Origin: Streptomyces sp. GESEQ-35
GTDB lineage: Bacteria > Actinomycetota > Actinomycetes > Streptomycetales > Streptomycetaceae
DNA: 64,000 nt
NCBI RefSeq assembly: GCF_017948485.1
Contig: NZ_JAFFSX010000002.1
Location: forward strand, 1 to 64,000
Direction of reading: 5' to 3'
Shown piece by piece: positions 52,968-60,921 of the stretch (the stretch's first letter is position 1; every line of letters begins with the position of its first letter). The notes beneath the pieces are model-generated. The model did no database searches, was not told the DNA's origin, and saw only the letters and a program-made list of their open reading frames with translations. The translations under genes and the position numbers were made by a program.

Positions 52968-53471
52968 TCAGTGCCCCTTCGTCTCCTCGACGAGGTCGGG
53001 CACAAGACCGCACATCGCCTCCCGCTGAGCGGGCCCCATGAACTGGGCCAGTGACTCCTTGACCGTCTCGGCCAGGGCGTCGGAGGCCTCCGTCAGCACG
53101 CTGCGGGCCTTGTCCGTGAGGGCGACCTCGATGCCGCGCTTGTCGCCGCAGACCGACCTGCGGGTGACCAGGCCCGTGTGCTGGAGGCAGGCGATCTGGT
53201 AGGTGAGCCGGGTCTTGGGGCGGCCGAGAAGTTCCGCGATCCGGGTCATGCGCAGGGCCGCCTCGGGCTGCTCGGCCAGCAGGCACAGCACCAGGAACTC
53301 GTCGTGCGAGACGTCCAGCCGCTCCTTGACCACGGCACGCAGCCGCTGCTCGACGGCTCCCGTCGCGGCCAGCAGCACCATCCAGGCGCGCAGCTCCGTG
53401 GGCAGCAGTCCGCCACCCTGCGCGGACGGGCATTCGGGCAGATCGGCGGTGGGTGCGTCGGAGTCGGCCAT
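52968..53471 (-). CDS. MarR family transcriptional regulator
   Basis: A 167-residue MarR protein with the winged-helix core FLVLCLLAEQPEAALRMTRI, AELLGRPKTRLTYQIACLQH and wing TRRSVCGDKRGIEVALTD (~60-120). ATG 53471 gives normal length; the frame extends upstream into the operator region. It is divergent from the YceI gene, and three TCCA...TGGA-type palindromes lie between them. The Cys in the wing (SVCGDKR) could serve redox sensing, which is speculative. Confidence 0.92.
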   Translation of the reverse strand: MADSDAPTADLPECPSAQGGGLLPTELRAWMVLLAATGAVEQRLRAVVKERLDVSHDEFLVLCLLAEQPEAALRMTRIAELLGRPKTRLTYQIACLQHTGLVTRRSVCGDKRGIEVALTDKARSVLTEASDALAETVKESLAQFMGPAQREAMCGLVPDLVEETKGH

Positions 53472-53490
53472 GGATCTGAGTCTACCTGTT

Positions 53491-53560
53491 GTCCATTTTT
53501 GGACCGAGGGGTTGTTCAGATTTGGATAGTCGGCTAGCGTGAGGTCATCCAAATTTGAAC
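53491..53560. promoter_or_regulatory. MarR operator-like palindromes between marR and yceI
   Basis: GTCCATTTTTGGAC (53491-53504) is a perfect palindrome. GTTCAGATTTGGAT (53514-53527) and ATCCAAATTTGAAC (53547-53560) are reverse complements of each other at 13 of 14 positions. All three share the TCCA-AATT-TGGA pattern, and the block covers the promoters of both divergent genes. Confidence 0.8.
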
Positions 53561-53593
53561 ACCAGGCACGTATCAGGAAAGCAGGGAACGATC

Positions 53594-54109
53594 ATGACCG
53601 TCGCTGTGGAAACCGGACTGTGGCAGCTCGACACCACCGCCTCCACCGTCGCCCTCCGGCACAAGACGATGTGGGGCATGGTCACCGTGAAGGGCACCTT
53701 CCCCGCCGTCACGGGCCAGGGTGAGGTGCGGTCCGACGGCTCCGCCATCGGCACCGTGACCCTGGATGCCACCGCCCTGGACACCGGCAATGCCAAGCGC
53801 GACAAGCACCTGCGGTCCGCCGACTTCTTCGACGCCGACAACCACCCCGAGATCACCTTCGCGGTCCGCAGCGCCGAACTCCGCGACGGTGACAAGGTGC
53901 ACGTCGTCGGTCAGCTGACCGCGCGTGGCGTCAGTCGGCCCCAGTCCTTCACCGCACGTCTGATCGGCTCGGACGCCGACTCTCTCACCCTGGACGCGGA
54001 ATTCTCCGTGAACCGCGAGCAGTTCGGCATGGGCTGGAACCAGCTCGGCATGATCCGCGGCCTGACCACGATCACCACCACGCTTCGCTTCGTCCGCACC
54101 GCCGCCTGA
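53594..54109 (+). CDS. YceI family lipid-binding protein
   Basis: A 171-residue YceI-like lipocalin-fold protein: LWQLDTTASTVALRHKTMWG, VKGTFPAVTGQGEV, HLRSADFFDADNHPEITF and a REQFGMGWNQLG end block are diagnostic. There is no signal peptide, so it is a cytosolic member; the family binds polyprenoids or fatty amides. In Streptomyces it is often paired with a divergent MarR regulator, as here. The ATG follows AGGAAAGCAGGGAACG. Confidence 0.93.
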   Translation: MTVAVETGLWQLDTTASTVALRHKTMWGMVTVKGTFPAVTGQGEVRSDGSAIGTVTLDATALDTGNAKRDKHLRSADFFDADNHPEITFAVRSAELRDGDKVHVVGQLTARGVSRPQSFTARLIGSDADSLTLDAEFSVNREQFGMGWNQLGMIRGLTTITTTLRFVRTAA

Positions 54110-54116
54110 CGGGGCG

Positions 54117-55553
54117 TCAACCACCCGCGCGCAGCGGCACATCCGCGCTCGACAGTGTCTGCGGTCCGGCGGTGAAAGCACGCAGCCGGATCCGGCCCCG
54201 TGGCCCCGGAAGCGTGAACTTCCCGCCGGGAGGCAGGAGTTCGTAGGGCGCTGTGGTGTGGGCGGGCAGCATGGCCGGGCCCCGTACGATCGACCAGTAC
54301 GGGTGCGTGCCCTGGCCCGTGGTGAGCATGAAGTGCGGCGCGAGCGCGGCGCCGCCCGTATTGGTGACGCGGAGGTCCAGCAGGGAAACCGTGTCGGCCG
54401 TGGCCCGCCGCACCGAAGTCACCCGCATGTGCAGCGGCGGCGTCCCCGTCGCCGCCCAGAGCGCGCTCCCGAGCGCAGGGGCGAGCAGGAGCACCGTCGC
54501 GGCGATCCGCACCGGACCGCGGCCGGGACCGGACAGCGCACGCGGCTGCCACGCCCCGGCGAACTCCGACGCCGGCGCGCTCACCGCGGCCGCCAGCCAC
54601 AGCGGAGTCATCAGCAGGTAGTAGCCGTCCTGCGAACGCGTCGCGAGAAAGAAGGCACACCACGGCAGCACGGTCGCCGCGGGACCCAACCGCCGTACGA
54701 ACAGCACGAACAGCACCAGCAGCGCCGCCGCCGCCAGCAGCAGGCTGGCGTGGGAGTACCAGTCGAGCCGGCCGCTGCGGTTCGTGAGGTACAGCGAGAC
54801 ATCCACCAGCCCCTGCCCGTGCAGCACCGCGCCCTGCGTCAGCGGCAGCGCGATGCCCCGGAGCCAGGCACCCGGCTCGCTCACGCTGAAGTACGTGTTG
54901 ATCAGCAGCCATACCGTGGCAGCGATGCCGGCAACCCTGAGCAGCACCGGCGTCGCCGCCCGCGACCCCAGCTCCCCGCGCCGCACGGCATAGATCCCGG
55001 CCAGCAGGAACGGCGCCAGGAACCACGGCAGTTGCTGCGCCGCGCACGCGGCCCCCAGGCACGCGGCCCGCGCCACCCCGGCGGCCCCGAGCCGCCCGCC
55101 CCGCCCGATCCGCGGCCAGCGCACCACCACCGGCACCAGCAGGGCCAGCGCCACGATCGCCGGATAGCCGAGTCGGCCGTACGACGGCAGTACCCCGAAA
55201 CCGAGGCACACCATGGTCGCCGCCGGCCGCCACGCCACGGGCAGCATCCGCCACAGCAGCACGGTCGCGACGACCAGCGCGCCCGTGCTCAGCAGCGTGG
55301 CCGCCGCGGCGCCGTGCCCCACCCACAGCAGGGGCGCCAGTGGGGGATAGCCGTAGGTCACCTTCTCGGCCGTGAACGGATGAGCTTGTGTGCTCAGTTG
55401 TTCACACCTCGTCGCGCTCCTCGGCTGCCGCTGGCTGCGCCATCGAGGTCGCATCCGCCCTGACGGGCGCGGGACCGGTGACAAGGCCCCACACCGGGGG
55501 ACCCCGGTGACGCCAGCCTGGTCGACACCAACCACAACCGTGTCCCCGGGCAA
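54117..55553 (-). pseudogene. N-terminally truncated polytopic membrane protein
   Basis: From about 55397 the minus strand encodes a membrane protein with about eight helices (LSTQAHPFTAEKVTYGYPPL, then NTYFSVSEPGAWLRGIALPL) and a C-terminal beta-like domain (VRRATADTVSLLDLRVTNTG). It resembles large actinobacterial membrane glycosyltransferase-like proteins, but the first helices and any acidic catalytic loop are missing. The open frame reaches 55553, yet its first 52 codons (MPGDTVVVGVDQAGV...) do not look like the same protein and there is no good start near the homologous part. It is probably a headless relic, convergent with yceI with a 7-bp gap. Confidence 0.6.
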
Positions 55554-56009
55554 GCCGGTTCGTGCCTTCTAAGGGCTCGCAGACTGGCTGCATCAGCCTA
55601 GCGGACGCTGCGGTGCCCTGTGTCGACTTCCTGCGTCCAGATCCCGCGCGTCCCGACGAACAGGCTGATGTCGGCGAGCAGGGTCAGGACGCGGTGCCAT
55701 TGGGCGGGGGATCCGGACGCGGACACCTCGGACCGGGCCCGTGCCTGCGCTGCTGCCTGCTGAGGGGGAGTCACCCGTTCTGCCACGTACACGCCACCGG
55801 ACCATAGGCGCGCCCGGTGAGTGAGGTGCCGACGGAGGTGAAGAGTCCAGTGTGAGCGCAGTAAGAGGGGGCGACCCGGCAGGATCCGGACCGGAGTGAC
55901 CCTTGTCATGTGCCGGTCCCGGGGCCGTGTCGCGGTTGGGCCGAACGGGTGGTGTGGCGTAAGAATTGGCTGGTGCAGGCAGTGAAGGCGAGTCAGTTCG
56001 GGGGTACAG
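55554..56009. other. 456-bp region without a confident gene
   Basis: The minus strand has an open frame at 55598-55909 (MTRVTPVRILPGR ... WHRVLTLLADISLFVGTRG) that I cannot assign and that lacks a clear ribosome site; it could be debris of the upstream part of the truncated membrane gene locus. The plus strand has only short frames. The last ~60 bp form the leader of the SepF-like gene. Confidence 0.4.
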
Positions 56010-56393
56010 GTGAACGGTCACGACGTCACCGATGAACAGTGGGAAGGGCTCGCCCAGGTCGTACCGCTGCGCGGCCGTGACGCCTGGCCGTCCGCGGTGG
56101 ACCACCGAGCGCTTCCGGAAGCGGCCACCGAGCCACGCCGCCGCTTCGTCGTCCTGAGGGTCAGTGTCTTCGGCGACGCCCGCGAGGTCGCCGAGACCCT
56201 GATGGCCGGCGTCCCGGTCCTGCTCGACCTGACCGGCGCGGAGAGCGAGGTCGCCAAGCGCGTCCTGGACTTCAGCACCGGCGTCGTCTTCGGGCTGGCG
56301 AGCGGGATGCATCGCGTCGACCGCAATGTGTTCCTGTTGACGCCGCCGGGTACCGAGGTGAGCGCGCTGATGGAGGGCGTCGCCGGCCCGTGA
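56010..56393 (+). CDS. SepF-like protein (SflA/SflB type)
   Basis: A 127-residue SepF-family protein. The core reads RRFVVLRVSVFGDAREVAET, PVLLDLTGAESEVAKRVLDF and STGVVFGLASGMHRVDRNVF, ending LLTPPG, as in SepF (polymerising beta-alpha fold that bundles FtsZ). The membrane-anchoring amphipathic helix is not obvious at the N-terminus, and it lies outside the ftsZ-sepF cluster, so it is one of the extra SepF-like proteins of Streptomyces. GTG 56010 is supported by length. Confidence 0.85.
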   Translation: MNGHDVTDEQWEGLAQVVPLRGRDAWPSAVDHRALPEAATEPRRRFVVLRVSVFGDAREVAETLMAGVPVLLDLTGAESEVAKRVLDFSTGVVFGLASGMHRVDRNVFLLTPPGTEVSALMEGVAGP

Positions 56394-56473
56394 AGCCACT
56401 GCCGTCCCCCGATCGTAGGAAGCCGAACAGGGAGGAACGGTTCGGCTGACGGGCGCGGTCCTACGGTCCGGAT

Positions 56474-57652
56474 ATGCCTCTGTCATCCGTATCACCCTCG
56501 CCCTCGGTGCCCTGTGCGCCCACGACCCGCGGGAGCTGTCCGGACCGGCCCTGTGTCACCGAGTTGCGGCTGTCGGCGTTCGCCGGGCATCGGCGGGCCG
56601 GGTTTCCGCTCGGCCCGCTCACCCTGTTCGCCGGTCCGAGCGGCTGTGGGAAGACGAGCGCGCTGCGGGCGTACGAGGCACTGGCGCGGCTCGGCGGAGG
56701 AGCCGAGCTCGGCGAGGTGTTCGCCGACCCGGTCACCTGCGTCCCGGAGCGGGCCCGCCCCGACGCCCAGCGCCGCCGCGGCTTCCGTATCGGGTGTACG
56801 GCCGACGGTCCCGAGGGCCCGGTCCACCTCGACGTCGCCGTCCAGGCCGAGCCCGAACTGCGTATCGTGGGCGAGCGGTTGACGGCCGGGGGCCTCGTCC
56901 TCCTGGAGACCGCCCTGCGCGACCCGGGGCGCCGCGCCGTACAGGCCGCTTGGCACACGGCCGGATCGGCGCCCGTCACCCGCGCCCCGCTGCCGGACGA
57001 CCGGCTCGGCACCGCGCTGCTGCCGCTGCGCGTGGCAGGCAAGACGGACGGACAGCGGCGCGTCCTCGCCGCTGCCGAACAGATGGTCGTCGCCCTGCGC
57101 TCGGTCTTCCCCTGCACCCCACGGCCCGACCGTATGCGCCTCCCCGTGCCCCTCGGCTCCGGCCGGCTCCTCGGCGGCTGCGACAACCTCGCCGATGTCC
57201 TGTGGCGCACCCGCTCCGAGTGCGGCCGGCGGCACGCGCAACTCGTCGCCGCGGTGCGTGCCGGATGCGCAGGACCCGTCGCGGACGTCCTCGCCGAACC
57301 GCTCGGCGACGGCACGGTCCGCGCCGTGCTCGACCGGGGCGACGGCATCCGCACCGCCCTCGAACGGCTCGGCGACGGCGAGTTGAGGCACCTCGCCCTG
57401 ACGCTGGTCCTGCTCACGGGGCCCGGCGTCCTGGAGGTCGACCCGGCCGGAGAGGTGCCCGCGGCCATGCAGACGCTCACCGTCCTCGCCGACGGTTTCG
57501 ACCATGCCCTGGACCCGTGGCAGCGCGGCGAACTGCTGCGGCTGGCGGCGCGGATGTGCGAGCGCGGGCACATCCGCCTCGTCGGCGCGGTGAGCGACGC
57601 GTCCTGGGCCGCGGGGACGGACGGGGTCACGGTGGTACACCTTGACGCGTGA
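56474..57652 (+). CDS. RecF/AAA_21-type ATP-binding protein
   Basis: A 392-residue P-loop ATPase of the SMC/RecF/ABC type. It begins with a beta-rich lobe (VTELRLSAFAGHRRAGFPLG) and Walker A GPSGCGKTS (~55); the C-terminal lobe reads GDGELRHLALTLVLLTGPG (signature-like, ~297) and VLEVDPAGE, where Walker B of AAA_21 proteins would read LLLDEPE. The catalytic Glu is thus replaced or displaced, suggesting weak or no hydrolysis. The stop overlaps the MazG GTG by 4 bp. The function is unknown; such proteins occur in anti-phage and repair systems, but no partner nuclease is adjacent. Confidence 0.72.
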   Translation: MPLSSVSPSPSVPCAPTTRGSCPDRPCVTELRLSAFAGHRRAGFPLGPLTLFAGPSGCGKTSALRAYEALARLGGGAELGEVFADPVTCVPERARPDAQRRRGFRIGCTADGPEGPVHLDVAVQAEPELRIVGERLTAGGLVLLETALRDPGRRAVQAAWHTAGSAPVTRAPLPDDRLGTALLPLRVAGKTDGQRRVLAAAEQMVVALRSVFPCTPRPDRMRLPVPLGSGRLLGGCDNLADVLWRTRSECGRRHAQLVAAVRAGCAGPVADVLAEPLGDGTVRAVLDRGDGIRTALERLGDGELRHLALTLVLLTGPGVLEVDPAGEVPAAMQTLTVLADGFDHALDPWQRGELLRLAARMCERGHIRLVGAVSDASWAAGTDGVTVVHLDA

Positions 57653-58002
57653 CTGAAGACCTTGACCTGGCGAAACTACAGCGCAGGCTGGCCGAGTTCG
57701 CCGCCGCGCGGAACTGGCAGCCGTACCACACCCCGAAGAACCTCGTCGCCGCCCTCAGTGTGGAAGCCTCCGAACTCGTGGAGATCTTCCAGTGGTTGAC
57801 GCCCGAGGAGTCGTCCCGCGTGATGGGCGACCCCGACACCGCGCACCGCGTCACCGACGAGGTCGCGGATGTGCTCGCCTATCTGCTCCAGCTCTGCGAG
57901 GTCCTCGGGATCGACCCGCTGGCCGCGTTGGACGCGAAGATCGACAGGAACGAACAGAGGTTCCCGGCGGCAGGGGAGCGCAGCGAGGAGGGGCCGCGCT
58001 GA
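57649..58002 (+). CDS. MazG-like nucleotide pyrophosphohydrolase
   Basis: A 117-residue all-alpha NTP pyrophosphatase. The Mg-binding pattern is visible: SVEASELVEIFQW (E-x-x-E) and DEVADVLAYLLQL (E-x-x-D), with the HTPKNLVAAL entry helix. It matches the RS21-C6/MazG-like group that hydrolyses dCTP or aberrant NTPs. It is translationally coupled (GTGA) to the preceding ATPase gene. Confidence 0.92.
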   Translation: MTEDLDLAKLQRRLAEFAAARNWQPYHTPKNLVAALSVEASELVEIFQWLTPEESSRVMGDPDTAHRVTDEVADVLAYLLQLCEVLGIDPLAALDAKIDRNEQRFPAAGERSEEGPR

Positions 58003-58175
58003 GCGGCAAGCTCCGCTTTAACTCTCAGTAGTTGAAAACCTGCCGGTCACCGATTTGTTGTCCGAAGATTTCCGTCTTCCTCTAGCTTTTCGTCTCACGG
58101 CCACTCACTCTGGGTAGTGGATAGTGGAGGTTGGGTGGACGTGCCTGGAGCGCGTCGGACGGACGGGGGCAGCGC

Positions 58176-58652
58176 ATGGACGCTGTGCGGCTCATCGTGA
58201 CGAACAGGCGTGCGCTCGCAGGGAGCGAAGAAGCGGTGCAAACCATGGCGGAAGCGTGGCAGGCACAGGCCCTGGCCCAGGCGATAGGCGGCCGGCTCGC
58301 GGTCTCGGGCCCGCCCGAACTGCGGGGCGAGGCACTGGGGTTGACCGAACTGGCGGGCCGGGGCTGCGGCGTCCTGGACCGCCCCGACCTCCCCGACAGC
58401 GACCTGCGCGCCGCCCAGCTCACCGAACTGGGCGACGCCCGCCAGGCCCTGATGTACCTCGGCGGCCTCCTCGGCGAGGTGGGCATCGCCCTCGTCGGCC
58501 TCGCCTCCTCCGCGGACGACGAGTCCACGTACTGGCAGTGCATGGAGGCCATCGACGCGGCCGACGAATCCCGTGACCGCGTACGGGAGATGCTGCGCAG
58601 GCTGGCGGACCGGGAGACGGGGCCGGTATTACCCGAGCGGGAGGCGGGCTGA
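58176..58652 (+). CDS. DUF6099 family protein
   Basis: A 158-residue protein conserved in Streptomyces (DUF6099) with no known function: MDAVRLIVTNRRALAGSEEA and a helical C-terminal half (LGDARQALMYLGGLLGEVGI, YWQCMEAIDAADESRDRVRE). No motif or membrane helix. I chose ATG 58176 for its GGACGGGGGC upstream. It is probably a cytosolic helical-bundle protein. Confidence 0.7.
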   Translation: MDAVRLIVTNRRALAGSEEAVQTMAEAWQAQALAQAIGGRLAVSGPPELRGEALGLTELAGRGCGVLDRPDLPDSDLRAAQLTELGDARQALMYLGGLLGEVGIALVGLASSADDESTYWQCMEAIDAADESRDRVREMLRRLADRETGPVLPEREAG

Positions 58653-58688
58653 GCGCTCCGCGGGTGGCGGCGCGATGGACCGTAGGTC

Positions 58689-58750
58689 GTCTGCGGGTTC
58701 GTGGTGGCTGGTCGCGCAGTTCCCCGCGCCCCTTTGGGGCGCTGAACCCG
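58689..58750. repeat. Streptomyces dispersed intergenic repeat
   Basis: The stretch containing GGTCGCGCAGTTCCCCGCGC followed by CCCTTTGGGGCGC is, to my knowledge, one of the most common short intergenic repeats in Streptomyces chromosomes. The end forms the small hairpin GCGCCCC-TTT-GGGGCGC, which may act as a terminator for the DUF6099 gene. Confidence 0.75.
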
Positions 58751-58884
58751 CGTCGACCTCCTTGGCGTGACGCCCGGCGGCGAAACCCCTGCACAGGCCG
58801 GCTCACGGATTTCACCCGACCGGGGACCGCAGGGACCGGGGGGACCGTTGGGGTTGAGCGGGCAGGAACATGCAGGATGGATGC

Positions 58885-59808
58885 ATGGATCTGCGTATCT
58901 TCACCGAGCCCCAGCAGGGCGCAAGCTATGACACCCTCCTCGCGGTCGCCAAGGCCACCGAGGATCTCGGATTCGACGCCTTCTTCCGCTCCGACCATTA
59001 CCTCAGGATGGGCTCCGGCGACGGTCTCCCCGGCCCCACGGACGCCTGGATCACCCTCGCCGGCCTGGCCCGGGAGACCCGGCGCATCCGGCTCGGCACG
59101 CTGATGACCGCCGGTACCTTCCGGCTGCCCGGCGTGCTCGCCATCCAGGTCGCGCAGGTCGACCAGATGTCGGGCGGCCGCGTCGAACTGGGCCTGGGCG
59201 CGGGCTGGTTCGAGGAGGAGCACAAGGCGTACGGCATCCCGTTCCCGAAGGAGAAGTTCGGCCGCCTGGAAGAACAGCTGGAGATCGTCACCGGACTGTG
59301 GGCCACGGAGGCCGGCCGGACCTTCGACTTCCACGGCACGTACTACGACCTCACCGACTCGCCCGCCCTCCCCAAGCCCGCCCAGCCGAAGATCCCCGTG
59401 CTCATCGGCGGCCACGGCGCCACCCGCACGCCCCGCCTCGCCGCGAAGTACGCCGACGAGTTCAACATGCCGTTCGCCTCGGTCGAGGACAGTGAGCGCC
59501 AGTTCGGCCGCGTCCGTGCCGCCGCCGAGCAGGCCGGCCGCAAGGCCGACGACATCACCTACTCCAACGCCCTCGTCGCCTGCGTCGGCAAGGACGACCA
59601 GGAGGTCGCCCGCCGTGCCGCCGCGATCGGCCGCGAGGCCGACGAGCTGAAGACGAACGGTCTGGCCGGCTCCCCGGCCGAGGTCGTCGACAAGATCGGC
59701 CGCTACGCCGAGACCGGCTCCCGGCGCTTCTACCTCCAGATCCTCGACCTCGGCGACCTGGACCACCTGGACCTGATCTCCTCCCAGGTCCAGTCCCAGC
59801 TGTCGTAG
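58885..59808 (+). CDS. LLM-class F420-dependent oxidoreductase
   Basis: A 307-residue luciferase-like TIM-barrel enzyme of the TIGR03560-type F420 family: MDLRIFTEPQQGASYDTLLA, FDAFFRSDHYLRMG, LGTLMTAGTFRLPGVLAIQV, GRVELGLGAGWFEEEHKAYG and IPVLIGGHGATRTPRLAAKY. It probably uses reduced F420 to act on a small organic substrate. ATG 58885 follows AGGATGGATGC; an ATG at 58870 would add five residues. Confidence 0.93.
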   Translation: MDLRIFTEPQQGASYDTLLAVAKATEDLGFDAFFRSDHYLRMGSGDGLPGPTDAWITLAGLARETRRIRLGTLMTAGTFRLPGVLAIQVAQVDQMSGGRVELGLGAGWFEEEHKAYGIPFPKEKFGRLEEQLEIVTGLWATEAGRTFDFHGTYYDLTDSPALPKPAQPKIPVLIGGHGATRTPRLAAKYADEFNMPFASVEDSERQFGRVRAAAEQAGRKADDITYSNALVACVGKDDQEVARRAAAIGREADELKTNGLAGSPAEVVDKIGRYAETGSRRFYLQILDLGDLDHLDLISSQVQSQLS

Positions 59809-59827
59809 CCCTGTCGCGGGGCCGCCC

Positions 59828-60745
59828 TCACGGCCGTACGGAGAGCTGTGAGGGCGGGCTCACGGGCCGGTCGCTCCCCGGGGCCGGCCCGCTCGCCGCA
59901 TCGTCCAACTGCCAGGCACCCACGGAGAGTTTCCCGGTCGTGCCCAGGTCGAGTTCCGGGATCACCGTCACCGGCGAGGCGCCGGACTTCGCCCGGATCC
60001 GTACGTACGGGGCATGCACCGGGTCGCCGGCGCCGGTCGTGTTGCGCCACACCAGCCCGGTCCGGGCGCGCTCGCCGGGCCGCAGGACGAGCGCCCGGGG
60101 CGGGTCGTCCTGGCCGGTGCCGGAGGCGATCGCGGAGCCGCCGCGAAGGATCCGCACACTGTCGACGGGCTCGTGGTCCTCGTCCAGAAGCTGGAGCTGC
60201 GGATAGCCGCTGAGCCGATACGCCGCCTCGGTCCCGCAGTTCTCCAGGTGCAGCCCCACGACCCGCAGCCCCATCGCGGCATCGCCCTCATCGGCGTACA
60301 CCCGCACCCCCGACGCCGGGCAGGCGCCGCCCTCGGACGGGGCCTCGTCGGCGGGAACGCTTCTGACCTTGGAGATCTCCACATGGCCCGCGCCGCTGTC
60401 ACCCCGGGAGAGGGTGCGCCGCACGGTCCGGCCGGCCGGGACCGACGCAACCGTCTCCCGGCCGTTCGCCATCACCGCCCCGGTGCCCGAGCGGTAGTCG
60501 AAGGTGATCGTGAACGTGAAGGGTTCGCGCTGCCGGTTCGTGACCTCGTACTCCACTTCGTCGCATCCGGCGCCCGTGAGGCCGGTGATCCGTACCCCGT
60601 CCCGCTCCAGGCCGGAGGGATCTCCCGGCACCACCGTCGGACAGGCCGAGGCCGAACCGCCGCCGGATGAACCGGCGTTCTGCGTGCCGCACGCCGTGAG
60701 CAGCAGCAGAAGGGCGGCGGATGAGGTCAGGAGGAGGGGGCGCAT
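59828..60745 (-). CDS. DUF4232 lipoprotein
   Basis: A 305-residue exported lipoprotein with lipobox LLTAC (Cys19) followed by a Ser/Gly-rich linker. The C-terminal half is a DUF4232 beta domain: GAAMGLR-like VYADEGDAAMGLRVVGLHLE, NCGTEAAYRLSGYPQLQLLD and LRPGERARTGLVWRN. The N-terminal half is a second Ig-like domain with two Cys that could pair. The function is unknown; it is probably surface-exposed. Confidence 0.87.
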   Translation of the reverse strand: MRPLLLTSSAALLLLLTACGTQNAGSSGGGSASACPTVVPGDPSGLERDGVRITGLTGAGCDEVEYEVTNRQREPFTFTITFDYRSGTGAVMANGRETVASVPAGRTVRRTLSRGDSGAGHVEISKVRSVPADEAPSEGGACPASGVRVYADEGDAAMGLRVVGLHLENCGTEAAYRLSGYPQLQLLDEDHEPVDSVRILRGGSAIASGTGQDDPPRALVLRPGERARTGLVWRNTTGAGDPVHAPYVRIRAKSGASPVTVIPELDLGTTGKLSVGAWQLDDAASGPAPGSDRPVSPPSQLSVRP

Positions 60746-60921
60746 CCGCTGAGTGGATCAGGACCGCACCCGTCGAGCTGTGATGGAGGCCACGCCTCCG
60801 GTCACAGGCCTGTCACAGCCGCCGCCGAAAATCGCGGGAGTTCGTGTGGAGGTTGTCTGTAGGTTGTCAGGGACCACGCGGGCGAATACCCGCACTTCAG
60901 ACCCATTCGAGGCCAACCCAC

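Noticed and set aside
55850..55920. tRNA-like T-arm (GGTCCGGATCC between CCGG arms) on the minus strand
   Set aside because: The T-loop lacks the TTCGA consensus, and no acceptor, D or anticodon arm can be built around it.
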